This document shows positions 1 through 6,507 of a stretch of DNA of 9,752 bases, in pieces (within the stretch, counting starts at the first letter, position 1; every line of letters starts with the position of its first letter). Below the pieces are notes generated by a model. The model did not search any database. It saw only the letters and a program-made list of their open reading frames with translations, and had not been told where the DNA came from. Origin of the DNA: JAYUHK01 sp043778415 (lineage in GTDB: Bacteria; Bacteroidota; Bacteroidia; Chitinophagales; Saprospiraceae); assembly GCA_043778415.1 (NCBI GenBank), contig JAYWGG010000018.1:1-9752 (forward strand). Reading direction: 5' to 3'. Position numbers and translations under genes: made by a program.

Positions 1-89
1 GTCGTCCGCTCTATATTTAGGTATTCGGCGACGGTCGCGCGTTGCGACGGCGATTCGATTTTTTGAGTTTTTACTGTCGTGCCGACCAT
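1..89 (-). CDS. Possible N-terminus of a minus-strand gene, cut by the window edge
   Basis: Reading the minus strand from an ATG at 89, there are 29 open codons to the window edge, beginning MVGTTVKTQKIESPSQRATV. The stretch is clearly richer in G+C than the AT-rich DNA at 90-297, and its residue mix (Lys, Glu, Gln, Thr) looks protein-like, which favours coding. No family can be recognised from so short a piece. A plus-strand frame is also open from position 1 to a TGA at 64-66 and could instead be the tail of a plus-strand gene, so the call is tentative. Upstream, a TATATTTG box on the same strand at 155-148 would fit a promoter. Confidence 0.42.
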   Translation of the reverse strand, partial: MVGTTVKTQKIESPSQRATVAEYLNIERT

Positions 90-297
90 GATATTGAAAA
101 ATTATTGATTGATAATGTTACAAAGTTGAAGAAAAATTAGCAATTATCAAATATAAAAATTGATTTTAGTTACAGTTTTAAGGAATATTTAACAAGATAT
201 TGATATTTTTGCAAAAATAAGTATGAAACAAGTTACGTTTTGTGTGTGAATCTTTTTAAGTAAATAATTTTTTAAAAAACCAAAATCAATTTTTATC
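90..297. promoter_or_regulatory. AT-rich divergent intergenic region with candidate promoters
   Basis: This AT-rich gap lies between the possible minus-strand gene and the plus-strand gene at 298. It holds a match to the Bacteroidota -7 box TAnnTTTG on each strand: TATTTTTG at 204-211 (plus) and TATATTTG at 155-148 (minus). Neither has a clear TTG/TTTG -33 element 19-21 bp upstream. In such AT-rich DNA chance matches are likely, so the boxes are only candidates. Nothing else is recognisable here. Confidence 0.35.
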
Positions 298-1329
298 ATG
301 AGTACAACCGAAAATATGGGCGCGCCGATGCCGCCCTACGAACCCCAAAAACCCAGTTCGTCCAGATCAAAGTCGCTGCCTTGGGTGATAGCTGCCGCGC
401 TTGGACTCGGAGGCTTGAACGTCTATCAGTACATGGGCAGCACCCAACAGACCACTGTTATTGACCAAAAAACCAAAGAGTTGGACGAGTCCGAAAAGTT
501 GAAAGCCGAGTTGGAAAAGCAGTATGCGCAAGCCAACTCCGAACTCGACCAGATGCGTACCAGCAACACCGACCTCAACAAAATGATTGACCGACAAAAA
601 GAAGAATTGCTGACGCAAAAAAATAAGATTTCGGGCTTGCTCAACGTCAAAGGCGACCTCAACGTAGCCCGCAACGAAATGAAAAAACTCCGCGACCAAG
701 TGAACGGTTACATGGGCGAAATAGCGGGGCTGAAAGAAGAAAACAAGCAACTAACGAATAAAAATCAAACGCTGACTTCCGAAAAAGAGTCTTTGACACA
801 GACAGTGGCAGCCGAGCGGACGCAAAAAGAGTCTGTTACCAAAGAAAAAGAAGCACTTGCCAGCACCAAAGAAACCCTCGAGTCCGAGAAAAAAGAGCTG
901 AGCAAAAAAGTAAACGCCGCCTCTGTCGTCAAAGCAAAAGACGTGACTATCCAGACGATAGAAGTAACCAAAAAAGGTTCGGAGGACAATGCCAAGAAAG
1001 CGCGCAACATCAATCGCATCAATATTGCCTTCAAAGCAGAAGCCAACGCAGTCACCAATCCGGGTTCGGAGCGGTTTTTAATCCGCGTCATCAGTCCGAC
1101 TGGCGAAACGATAGCTACGCAAGAAGGCGGCAGCGGACGCATCAAAGTACTTCCCAACAACGAGGAAGTAGCTTACACGACCGAATGTTCTGCCGACTAT
1201 GCCAACAAAGATTCGGAGGTAAAACTCAAATATGACTTCCGCAACATGACGCTTCAAGCCGGCGTGTATGAGTTGGAAATTTACAACAAAAACTACCTGT
1301 GCGGCAAAGGTACGTTCAAGATGAAATAA
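298..1329 (+). CDS. Membrane-anchored coiled-coil protein with C-terminal beta-rich domain
   Basis: The 343-residue protein has a Pro/Ser-rich N-terminus (1-26), one hydrophobic segment at about 27-45 (PWVIAAALGLGGLNVY), a long charged coiled coil at about 55-207 rich in Glu/Lys/Gln/Leu, and a C-terminal domain at about 208-343 with alternating hydrophobic strands, including FLIRVISPTGETIA (260-273) and AGVYELEIYN (321-330). The layout suggests an inner-membrane anchor that projects a coiled-coil stalk and a beta domain into the periplasm. Similar architectures occur in many Bacteroidota and are usually annotated hypothetical; no enzymatic motif is visible. A role in envelope structure or as a scaffold is inference only. 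The ATG follows an A/T-rich leader with no Shine-Dalgarno. The stop lies 7 nt before a strong terminator hairpin shared with the convergent gene, so it is probably a single-gene unit. Confidence 0.85.
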   Translation: MSTTENMGAPMPPYEPQKPSSSRSKSLPWVIAAALGLGGLNVYQYMGSTQQTTVIDQKTKELDESEKLKAELEKQYAQANSELDQMRTSNTDLNKMIDRQKEELLTQKNKISGLLNVKGDLNVARNEMKKLRDQVNGYMGEIAGLKEENKQLTNKNQTLTSEKESLTQTVAAERTQKESVTKEKEALASTKETLESEKKELSKKVNAASVVKAKDVTIQTIEVTKKGSEDNAKKARNINRINIAFKAEANAVTNPGSERFLIRVISPTGETIATQEGGSGRIKVLPNNEEVAYTTECSADYANKDSEVKLKYDFRNMTLQAGVYELEIYNKNYLCGKGTFKMK

Positions 1330-1330
1330 A

Positions 1331-1371
1331 AAAAAACCGCTCGCTCTTTTAGAGCGAGCGGTTTTTTTTTG
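1331..1371. terminator. Bidirectional rho-independent terminator
   Basis: A perfect inverted repeat has the core CCGCTCGCTCT (1337-1347), a TTT loop (1348-1350) and AGAGCGAGCGG (1351-1361). It is extended by six A:T pairs (1331-1336 with 1362-1367), giving about 17 bp. A T-run follows on the plus strand and on the reverse strand the flanking A-run supplies one, so it can end both the plus gene (stop 1327-1329) and the minus gene (stop 1374-1376). Confidence 0.93.
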
Positions 1372-1373
1372 TT

Positions 1374-2432
1374 TTACCAACGTATCAACGCCGAAGCCCA
1401 AGTAAAACCGCTACCAAAAGCGGCGAGGCACACCAAATCTCCTTCTTTTATTTTGCCCGCTTCCCAAGCTTCGCAAAGCGCGATAGGGACAGAGCCTGCG
1501 GTTGTGTTGCCGTATTTCTGGATATTGTTCCAAACTTTTTCGTCGGGCAGTCCTAATTTTTTTTGCACAAACTGGCTGATGCGCAAGTTGGCTTGGTGCG
1601 GAATAAACATATCAATATCCGATGTCTGCAAACCTGTTTTCGCAAGTGCCTCTCCGATGACCTCTGGAAATTTTTGAACCGCCATTTTGAACACAAATGG
1701 ACCATTCATATTCGGAAAAATCTGCCCTTCGTCCAGCATGTGCTGATTGAAGAAAATATCCCCAAATTCGTGGTCGGAATAGCCAAATTGTTCCTTGCCT
1801 AAATGCTTGCCGCCGTGGCTTCCCGGATTGATAAACGCTAACTCTTCGGCATGCGTGCCGTCCGAGTGGAGGTGCGTTGTGAGGATTCCCTGTCCTGCTT
1901 TTTCGGTTGGTTGGATGACCACCGCGCCCGCGCCGTCGCCAAAAATCACAGTTACGTTGCGCCCACGAGTCGAAAAATCCAAGCCCATCGAGTGCATTTC
2001 GGCACCTACCACCAAGATATTTTTGTACATTCCTGTTTTTACGAATTGGTCGGCGATAGAAAGCGCATATACAAAGCCTGAACACTGATTACGAATATCA
2101 AGCGCGCCGATTTCGGTCTTCGCGATGCCCAACTCACGCTGCAGCAGCACGCCGCAGCCGGGAAAATAATAGTCGGGACTCAGAGTGGCAAAAATAATAA
2201 AATCTATTTCTTCTTTGCTGATATTTGCTCGTTGGATAGCGATTTCGGCGGCGCGCGCGCCCATCGTGGTCGTAGTTTCGACGTGTTTTTCGCCGTAGCG
2301 ACGCTCGCGAATACCGGTGCGCTCCTGAATCCACTCGTCGGTGGTTTCCATGACCCTCGAAAGGTCGTCGTTGGTCACGATTTTGGCGGGGACGTAGTAG
2401 CCGATGCCGCCGATTTTTGATTGTTTCAACAT
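1374..2432 (-). CDS. fabH: 3-oxoacyl-ACP synthase III (FabH family, KAS III)
   Basis: The 352-residue protein is a thiolase-fold condensing enzyme. FabH joins acetyl-CoA (or another acyl-CoA) to malonyl-ACP in the cytoplasm to begin fatty-acid chains. The full Cys-His-Asn triad is visible: Cys117 in NQCSGFVYAL, His279 in IPHQANLRIS and Asn309 in YGNTTAGSVPIAL. The FGDGAGAVV glycine loop is at 164-172 and the C-terminal AAFGSGFTWASALIRW ends the fold. It is about 35 residues longer than the 317-residue E. coli FabH; the extra length lies mainly between about 190 and 240 (after HLHSDGTHAEEL), a region that shapes the substrate pocket. Bacteroidota often carry more than one KAS III, some of which act in secondary lipid or flexirubin-type pathways, so a special substrate cannot be excluded. 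The gene stands alone, convergent with its neighbour and divergent from tRNA-Leu. The ATG at 2432 begins the conserved first strand (SKIGGIGYYVP). Confidence 0.93.
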   Translation of the reverse strand: MLKQSKIGGIGYYVPAKIVTNDDLSRVMETTDEWIQERTGIRERRYGEKHVETTTTMGARAAEIAIQRANISKEEIDFIIFATLSPDYYFPGCGVLLQRELGIAKTEIGALDIRNQCSGFVYALSIADQFVKTGMYKNILVVGAEMHSMGLDFSTRGRNVTVIFGDGAGAVVIQPTEKAGQGILTTHLHSDGTHAEELAFINPGSHGGKHLGKEQFGYSDHEFGDIFFNQHMLDEGQIFPNMNGPFVFKMAVQKFPEVIGEALAKTGLQTSDIDMFIPHQANLRISQFVQKKLGLPDEKVWNNIQKYGNTTAGSVPIALCEAWEAGKIKEGDLVCLAAFGSGFTWASALIRW

Positions 2433-2543
2433 ATTTTCTAAAATAAGATTGCGATAATTTTACCCAAAAATCGGTATTTTTTTTGAGAAAAAACGAAATT
2501 GCAGATAATTTTTTTAATTTTTAGATTTATAGAAAAAAATAAT

Positions 2544-2551
2544 TACCTTTG
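2544..2551 (+). promoter_or_regulatory. -7 box (TACCTTTG) of the tRNA-Leu promoter
   Basis: TACCTTTG exactly matches the Bacteroidota sigma-A -7 consensus TAnnTTTG and ends 12 nt before the mature tRNA, so the leader would be only a few bases. The -33 region (TTTTTAG, to 2524) lacks the final G of TTTG and is weak. The surrounding ten bases TTACCTTTGC are identical to those in the two promoters upstream of the tRNA-tuf operon. Confidence 0.7.
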
Positions 2552-2563
2552 CGCTGCAAAAAA

Positions 2564-2647
2564 GCCCAGGTGGTGAAATTGGTAGACATGCCATCTTGAG
2601 GGGGTGGTGCTCGCAAGGGCGTGCAAGTTCGAATCTTGTTCTGGGCA
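2564..2647 (+). tRNA. tRNA-Leu (anticodon GAG)
   Basis: The gene folds as a class II tRNA with acceptor GCCCAGG (2564-2570) pairing TCTGGGC (2640-2646, one G:U) and discriminator A at 2647. The anticodon stem CCATC/GGTGG encloses loop TTGAGGG, giving anticodon GAG. A long variable arm follows, then a T-arm with TTCGAAT. The 3' CCA is not encoded. It reads CUC and CUU leucine codons and appears to be transcribed alone. Confidence 0.96.
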
Positions 2648-2659
2648 CTTTCAGAAAAT

Positions 2660-2701
2660 GTAACTTTTGGGCGTAAGGTGCTTGGGAGTTACTTTTTTTT
2701 T
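2660..2701 (+). terminator. Probable terminator after tRNA-Leu
   Basis: GTAACT (2660-2665) pairs with AGTTAC (2687-2692) and is followed at once by nine T residues (2693-2701). The loop is long (21 nt), with only a possible GC/GC pair inside, so the hairpin is weaker than a standard terminator. Confidence 0.5.
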
Positions 2702-2733
2702 GTCACAAATTATAAATTTATTTTTATAAAATT

Positions 2734-3657
2734 ATGATTCAAATTTTTCTTTATTCCTTCGCATTGTTGCTCGCATCGCCTTACCAAGCAGTGCTGTCGC
2801 CTCCAAGCGACGGCTGCAAGCGGCTTCCGCCATTCACTCAAAAAATGGGTTTCGACGTAGCCAGAGCCGCTTTCAGCACTTCTGAAAAACGGGTAAAAGG
2901 CTTGGTATATGTCGAATTGAGCAACGACAGCAAAAAAGAAAGCAGAACCTATCAAGACCCCAGTTGGAAAAAATTCGGCGCAATGGGACCGATAGCGATT
3001 GACGAAGACGGAGCGGTTTTCGTAGCTCCCGTACCGATGATAAATGTGTTGGACAATCCAACGGATAAGCAAAATATTCTCTATCGAGTCAGTCCCATGA
3101 GTGGAGCAATGTCACAATTCGTCAATTTACCGTCATTTTCTGTAGCGAATAAAAAATTTTTACCCGAAAAAAATCCCTTTGGTTTGCTCGGATTGACTTA
3201 CGACTGCGACACAAAACTTATTTATGCCGCATCGGTCGCCAATTCTTCTCCCGAAAGTGAAGTCGGGCGGCTTTTCGTCATCGAAAAAACCAAAGGAGAA
3301 GTCATAGATATGTTGGACGGAATAGACGCTATGGGCATCGGAGTGTCGGACGTGACGGGTCAAAAACGGCTTTATGTAGGCAAAACGCGGACTTCTGACA
3401 TCGTGTCCATCGGTCTGTCGCCCGACGGCAAACTGAATAAATCCGACATTAAATTGGAGGCATCGCTGGACGGCTTGGGCGAGCGTGGCGATGACCGTGC
3501 CCGAAAAATTCGCTTCAGCGACAAAGGCGAAATGACGGTGCGCGGCATAGAATTTTTTTACAACCTCATCGCACCCACCGAAAAGCAAGAAACAGCCTAT
3601 AACTTTCGCTACGACGCTGCCGCAAAGCAATGGCGTTTTTACAATTACGGGCAGTAA
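2734..3657 (+). CDS. Secreted protein of unknown function, beta-propeller-like
   Basis: The 307-residue protein begins with a short hydrophobic segment, IQIFLYSFALLLASPYQAVLS (2-22), that looks like a signal peptide. No lipobox is evident, so it is probably periplasmic or exported rather than a lipoprotein. The rest has repeated strand-turn patterns like propeller blades: GPIAIDEDGAVFVAP (85-99), LGLTYDCDTKLIYAAS (152-167), GVSDVTGQKRLYVGKT (203-218), IVSIGLSPDGKL (223-234) and IRFSDKGEMTV (259-269). These resemble NHL/SMP-30-type or WD-like blades, but no catalytic or metal site can be assigned, so no function is proposed. The ATG follows a very AT-rich leader. Its stop is 12 nt before the ferredoxin start, which suggests the two are co-transcribed. 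Confidence 0.82.
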   Translation: MIQIFLYSFALLLASPYQAVLSPPSDGCKRLPPFTQKMGFDVARAAFSTSEKRVKGLVYVELSNDSKKESRTYQDPSWKKFGAMGPIAIDEDGAVFVAPVPMINVLDNPTDKQNILYRVSPMSGAMSQFVNLPSFSVANKKFLPEKNPFGLLGLTYDCDTKLIYAASVANSSPESEVGRLFVIEKTKGEVIDMLDGIDAMGIGVSDVTGQKRLYVGKTRTSDIVSIGLSPDGKLNKSDIKLEASLDGLGERGDDRARKIRFSDKGEMTVRGIEFFYNLIAPTEKQETAYNFRYDAAAKQWRFYNYGQ

Positions 3658-3669
3658 AATAACCACAAC

Positions 3670-3996
3670 GTGAGTCTAATAAAAATTACTATCACCGACC
3701 GAGCAGGCAACGACCGCCTCACAGAAGCTCCCACCGACTTGGGGCTGAACCTGATGGAACTCTGCAAAATATACGAGTTGCCCGTGAAAGGCACTTGCGG
3801 CGGTATGGCACTTTGCTCCACCTGCCACCTTTATATAGAGAGCGACCACGCGCTGCCCGCCGCAAAGGAAGCCGAAGAAGATATGCTCGACCAAGCATTT
3901 TTTGTCCAATCCAACAGCCGTTTGGGCTGCCAACTGCGGATTTCGCCCGACATGGACGGTTTGCGAGTTCGTCTGGCACCCGAAAGCGAAGATTGA
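3670..3996 (+). CDS. [2Fe-2S] ferredoxin, adrenodoxin type
   Basis: This 108-residue soluble electron carrier has the cluster ligands Cys43, Cys49, Cys52 and Cys87, in the pattern C-x5-C-x2-C ... C (GTCGGMALCSTCHLYI, then LGCQLRIS). That spacing is typical of adrenodoxin/Fdx-type (ISC or P450-linked) ferredoxins rather than plant type, which has C-x4-C-x2-C. The N-terminal strands KITITDRAG and the LNLMELCKIYELPVKGTC segment complete the beta-grasp fold, so the GTG start at 3670 is needed; the next Met (residue 29) would remove the core. No isc genes are in view, so the partner is unknown. It follows the secreted-protein gene by 12 nt, probably as a two-gene operon, and its 3' end runs into the promoter region of the tRNA cluster. 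Electron donation in Fe-S assembly or to an oxygenase is inferred from the family only. Confidence 0.93.
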   Translation: MSLIKITITDRAGNDRLTEAPTDLGLNLMELCKIYELPVKGTCGGMALCSTCHLYIESDHALPAAKEAEEDMLDQAFFVQSNSRLGCQLRISPDMDGLRVRLAPESED

Positions 3997-4014
3997 AAAA
4001 AAAGTATCAAATTA

Positions 4015-4046
4015 TTTGTAAAATCCAAAACATGGCATTACCTTTG
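4015..4046 (+). promoter_or_regulatory. Promoter P1 of the tRNA-tuf operon
   Basis: TTTG (4015-4018), a 20-bp spacer and TACCTTTG (4039-4046) match the Bacteroidota sigma-A consensus TTTG-N19-21-TAnnTTTG exactly. Transcription should start about 7 nt after the box, near 4053. It begins only 18 nt after the ferredoxin stop codon. Confidence 0.82.
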
Positions 4047-4131
4047 CATCGCTTTTGAGAAACGGTGCAAAAAAGTGTTTATTTTTTTAGTATTTTAAAA
4101 TAAATAATTAAAAAAATAATTGATGAAATGC

Positions 4132-4161
4132 TTGTAAATAAAATTTAAAGCATTACCTTTG
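4132..4161 (+). promoter_or_regulatory. Promoter P2 of the tRNA-tuf operon
   Basis: TTG (4132-4134), a 19-bp spacer and TACCTTTG (4154-4161) give a second match to the phylum's sigma-A promoter, 115 bp downstream of P1. The 14-mer GCATTACCTTTGCA is identical in both (4035-4048 and 4150-4163). The start would be near 4168, about 80 nt before tRNA-Thr(TGT). Confidence 0.82.
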
Positions 4162-4249
4162 CAGTCGTTTCAAAAAAAACGTTCTTTGTAGATTGAATTT
4201 TAGAACTCGAAAGAGTTTTTGTATAAGAAAAAAAGAGTAATCTTTTATT

Positions 4250-4323
4250 GCCGGTGTAGCTCAGTTGGCCAGAGCAGCTGATTTGTAATCAGCTGGTCGG
4301 CGGTTCGAATCCGTCCACCGGCT
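4250..4323 (+). tRNA. tRNA-Thr (anticodon TGT)
   Basis: Acceptor GCCGGTG (4250-4256) pairs perfectly with CACCGGC (4316-4322); the discriminator is T4323. Anticodon stem GCTGA/TCAGC encloses TTTGTAA, giving TGT. The T-loop is TTCGAAT. No CCA is encoded. It is the first of four clustered tRNAs ahead of tuf and matches the place of thrU in the E. coli tufB operon. Confidence 0.97.
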
Positions 4324-4335
4324 CGTTTTTTTCTT

Positions 4336-4421
<86 letters not shown>

Positions 4422-4504
4422 ACAAAGAATAAGTGTAAAGTACCTTGTAAATTTCTTGCAGTAGAGATTTTTCGGTGTTTTACTTTTTTTGTTAGTTCAG
4501 TATT

Positions 4505-4577
4505 GCGGAAGTAGCTCAGTTGGTAGAGCGACAGCCTTCCAAGCTGTAGGTCGCGAGTTCGAGACTCGTCTTCCGCT
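4505..4577 (+). tRNA. tRNA-Gly (anticodon TCC)
   Basis: Acceptor GCGGAAG (4505-4511) pairs CTTCCGC (4570-4576), discriminator T4577. Anticodon stem ACAGC/GCTGT encloses CTTCCAA, giving TCC. The D-arm GCTCAGTTGGTAGAGC and T-loop TTCGAGA are standard. No CCA is encoded. It matches the place of glyT in E. coli. Confidence 0.97.
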
Positions 4578-4593
4578 CTCATTAGAAGAAATG

Positions 4594-4634
4594 AAAAGTA
4601 TTTTTTTAGGAATTTTTTTTTAGAAAATACTTTT
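4594..4634. repeat. 11-bp AT-rich inverted repeat between tRNA-Gly and tRNA-Thr
   Basis: AAAAGTATTTT (4594-4604) and AAAATACTTTT (4624-4634) are exact reverse complements with a 19-nt T-rich loop. The stem sits between two tRNAs of one transcript and ends 6 nt before the next tRNA. It may guide tRNA processing or cause pausing; its A:U composition makes it a poor terminator, and tuf expression needs read-through. Confidence 0.6.
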
Positions 4635-4640
4635 TGCTAC

Positions 4641-4715
<75 letters not shown>

Positions 4716-4763
4716 TTTTTTGAAGTACAATAGGTTGTCAGTTCAGCTAAAACGCTTTATTTT

Positions 4764-5153
4764 ATGGGCTTATCGCGTGCAAACATCTATGTAGAAAATG
4801 CCAAAGGCAGTTCTCCGAAAGGAGTGGACCTGAAAATGTTGGTGGATAGCGGCTCTATTTATATGGTATTGCCAGCCAACGTAGCTTTTCAGTTGGCACT
4901 CGATGAGTACGAAACCAAAGAAGTTGTTTTAGCAGATGGCTCTGTAAGAAAATGTCCTTATGTAGGACCGCTCAAAGTTGTTTTTGAGAGTAGGATTTGT
5001 TTTACGGGGGCAATCGTGATGGGAAATGAGCCGACTCTGGGATGTATTCAGATGGAAGATATGGATTTGGTCGTGCTTCCGAAAATACATACACTTGCTG
5101 TGAATCCCGACAGTCCAAATATTGCTACGGCTTACGCAAAGACCGCAAAATAA
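4764..5153 (+). CDS. Small retropepsin-like (clan AA) aspartic protease
   Basis: The 129-residue protein has one active-site motif, LVDSGSIYMVLP (26-37), with Asp28-Ser29-Gly30. It continues with a strand pair VVLADGSVRKCPYVGPLKV (54-72) that could form the flap, and a hydrophobic-Gly segment TLGCIQMEDMDLVVLP (91-106). This order is seen in single-domain clan AA proteases found in archaea, cyanobacteria and Bacteroidota, which by analogy to retropepsins should act as homodimers, each chain giving one Asp. There is no signal peptide or membrane segment, so it is probably cytoplasmic. Its substrate is unknown. It lies 48 nt after tRNA-Thr(GGT) and 73 nt before tuf on the same strand, with no terminator or clear promoter between, so it is most likely transcribed from P1/P2 with the tRNAs and EF-Tu. 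A DSG in place of the commoner DTG is accepted in aspartic proteases. Peptidase activity is inferred from the motif. Confidence 0.85.
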   Translation: MGLSRANIYVENAKGSSPKGVDLKMLVDSGSIYMVLPANVAFQLALDEYETKEVVLADGSVRKCPYVGPLKVVFESRICFTGAIVMGNEPTLGCIQMEDMDLVVLPKIHTLAVNPDSPNIATAYAKTAK

Positions 5154-5167
5154 AAAATGTCAAATTT

Positions 5168-5183
5168 AATACTTTACAGTATT
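5168..5183 (+). promoter_or_regulatory. Small hairpin in the tuf leader
   Basis: AATACT (5168-5173) and AGTATT (5178-5183) are exact complements around a TTAC loop, 43 nt upstream of the tuf ATG. The stem is short and AT-rich; it may be an RNA processing or stability element, or chance. Confidence 0.35.
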
Positions 5184-5226
5184 CATTATAATTAAATCAA
5201 TCATTAAATAAAAAAATTTAATAACA

Positions 5227-6423
5227 ATGGCTAAGGAAACATTCTCAAGGACGAAGCCTCACCTTAACATCGGCACTATTGGTCACGTTGACCACGGTAA
5301 GACAACTTTAACAGCAGCTATTACCTATGTATTGTCGCTGGATGGTCTTGCCAAGAAAATGAGTTACGATTCCATTGATGCTGCTCCCGAAGAAAAAGAG
5401 CGCGGTATCACAATCAATACTGCTCACGTTGAATACGAAACAGTGAACCGTCACTACGCACACGTAGATTGCCCAGGTCACGCGGATTATGTGAAAAACA
5501 TGGTCACGGGTGCTGCGCAAATGGACGGAGCTATTTTGGTTTGTGCTGCCACAGACGGACCAATGCCTCAAACTCGCGAACACATCTTGTTGGCGCGTCA
5601 GGTAGGCGTACCGAACATCGTTGTTTTTATGAACAAAGTTGATTTGGTGGACGATCCCGAAATGTTGGAATTGGTAGAAATGGAACTTCGCGAATTGTTG
5701 AGTTCTTATAATTTCGATGGAGATAACATCAGTATCATCAAGGGTTCTGCTCTCAAAGCACTCGAAGGTGATCCAGCAGCACAGCAAGTAATCAAGGAAT
5801 TGATGGCAGCTTGCGACGTAGATATTTTGCAGCCGCCACGCTTGGTGGATCTTCCTTTCTTGATGCCAGTGGAGGACGTATTCACGATTACAGGTCGTGG
5901 TACTGTTGCTACAGGACGTATTGAGCGTGGAGTAATCAACGTTGGAAATCCAGTCGAAATCATCGGAATGATGAAAGAAGACGAAAAGCCAATCAACTCT
6001 GTTTGTACGGGCGTAGAAATGTTCCGCAAACTCCTTGACAGAGGAGAAGCGGGTGACAACGCAGGTATCTTGTTGCGTGGTGTTGAAAAAAGCCAAATCA
6101 AGCGTGGAATGGTAATTTGTGCGCCGGGTACAGTAAAGCCACACAAACAATTCAAGTGCGAAGTGTATGTGTTGAGCAAAGACGAAGGCGGTCGTCACAC
6201 ACCGTTTTTCAATGGCTATCGTCCGCAATTCTATTTCCGTACCACTGACGTAACAGGTGACTGTAAGTTGGCGGAAAACGTAGAAATGGTAATGCCGGGT
6301 GACAACGTTTCTATGGAAGTAACTTTGTTGAGTACTATAGCAATGGAAAAAGGTCTTCGCTTCGCAATCCGTGAGGGAGGTCGTACCGTTGGTGCAGGTC
6401 AAGTAACAGAGATTATTGCATAA
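5227..6423 (+). CDS. tuf: Translation elongation factor Tu (EF-Tu)
   Basis: EF-Tu is a cytoplasmic GTPase that carries aminoacyl-tRNA to the ribosomal A site. The 398-residue protein is full length (E. coli about 394). The G-domain motifs are all present: P-loop GHVDHGKT (19-26), switch I RGITI with Thr62, DCPGH (81-85), NKVD (136-139) and SAL (174-176). Domain 2 begins near 215 (MPVEDVFTITGRGTVATGRIERG) and domain 3 ends in FAIREGGRTVGAGQVTEI. Gln125 in the LLARQVGVP helix corresponds to E. coli Gln124, a kirromycin-resistance site, and is unchanged. The ATG is preceded by AATTTAATAACA, an A/T-rich leader with no Shine-Dalgarno. The gene belongs to the tRNA-tuf transcription unit driven by P1/P2 and is followed by a series of hairpins before tRNA-Trp. 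It is the only tuf copy in the window. Confidence 0.99.
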   Translation: MAKETFSRTKPHLNIGTIGHVDHGKTTLTAAITYVLSLDGLAKKMSYDSIDAAPEEKERGITINTAHVEYETVNRHYAHVDCPGHADYVKNMVTGAAQMDGAILVCAATDGPMPQTREHILLARQVGVPNIVVFMNKVDLVDDPEMLELVEMELRELLSSYNFDGDNISIIKGSALKALEGDPAAQQVIKELMAACDVDILQPPRLVDLPFLMPVEDVFTITGRGTVATGRIERGVINVGNPVEIIGMMKEDEKPINSVCTGVEMFRKLLDRGEAGDNAGILLRGVEKSQIKRGMVICAPGTVKPHKQFKCEVYVLSKDEGGRHTPFFNGYRPQFYFRTTDVTGDCKLAENVEMVMPGDNVSMEVTLLSTIAMEKGLRFAIREGGRTVGAGQVTEIIA

Positions 6424-6442
6424 GAAAATTGCACAGACGAGT

Positions 6443-6505
6443 CTGAAAGTCAAAGCTGTATATGTTTTATAAAGTGTTAGCTTTCAGTACTTTAAGAAAT
6501 AAAGT
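6443..6505 (+). other. Two hairpins in the tuf 3' region
   Basis: CTGAAAG (6443-6449) pairs with CTTTCAG (6481-6487). An overlapping alternative, AAAGCT (6452-6457) with AGCTTT (6479-6484), uses much of the same right arm. Directly after, ACTTTA (6489-6494) pairs TAAAGT (6500-6505) around AGAAA. They precede the terminator-like stem at 6508-6539 and may mark processing or alternative folding of the tuf transcript end. Confidence 0.45.
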
Positions 6506-6507
6506 TT

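Noticed and set aside
1612..2085. Other open frames within the fabH region on both strands
   Set aside because: All lie inside the 352-residue KAS III, have Arg/Cys-rich shadow composition and show no domain.
4594..4635. The AT inverted repeat as a true terminator
   Set aside because: The stem is almost only A:T, the loop is 19 nt, and tRNA-Thr and tuf lie downstream in the same conserved operon.
5308..6453. Minus-strand open frame of 381 codons opposite tuf
   Set aside because: Its Cys/Phe/His-rich sequence is typical of an antisense shadow caused by tuf codon bias; the plus strand codes for an intact EF-Tu.
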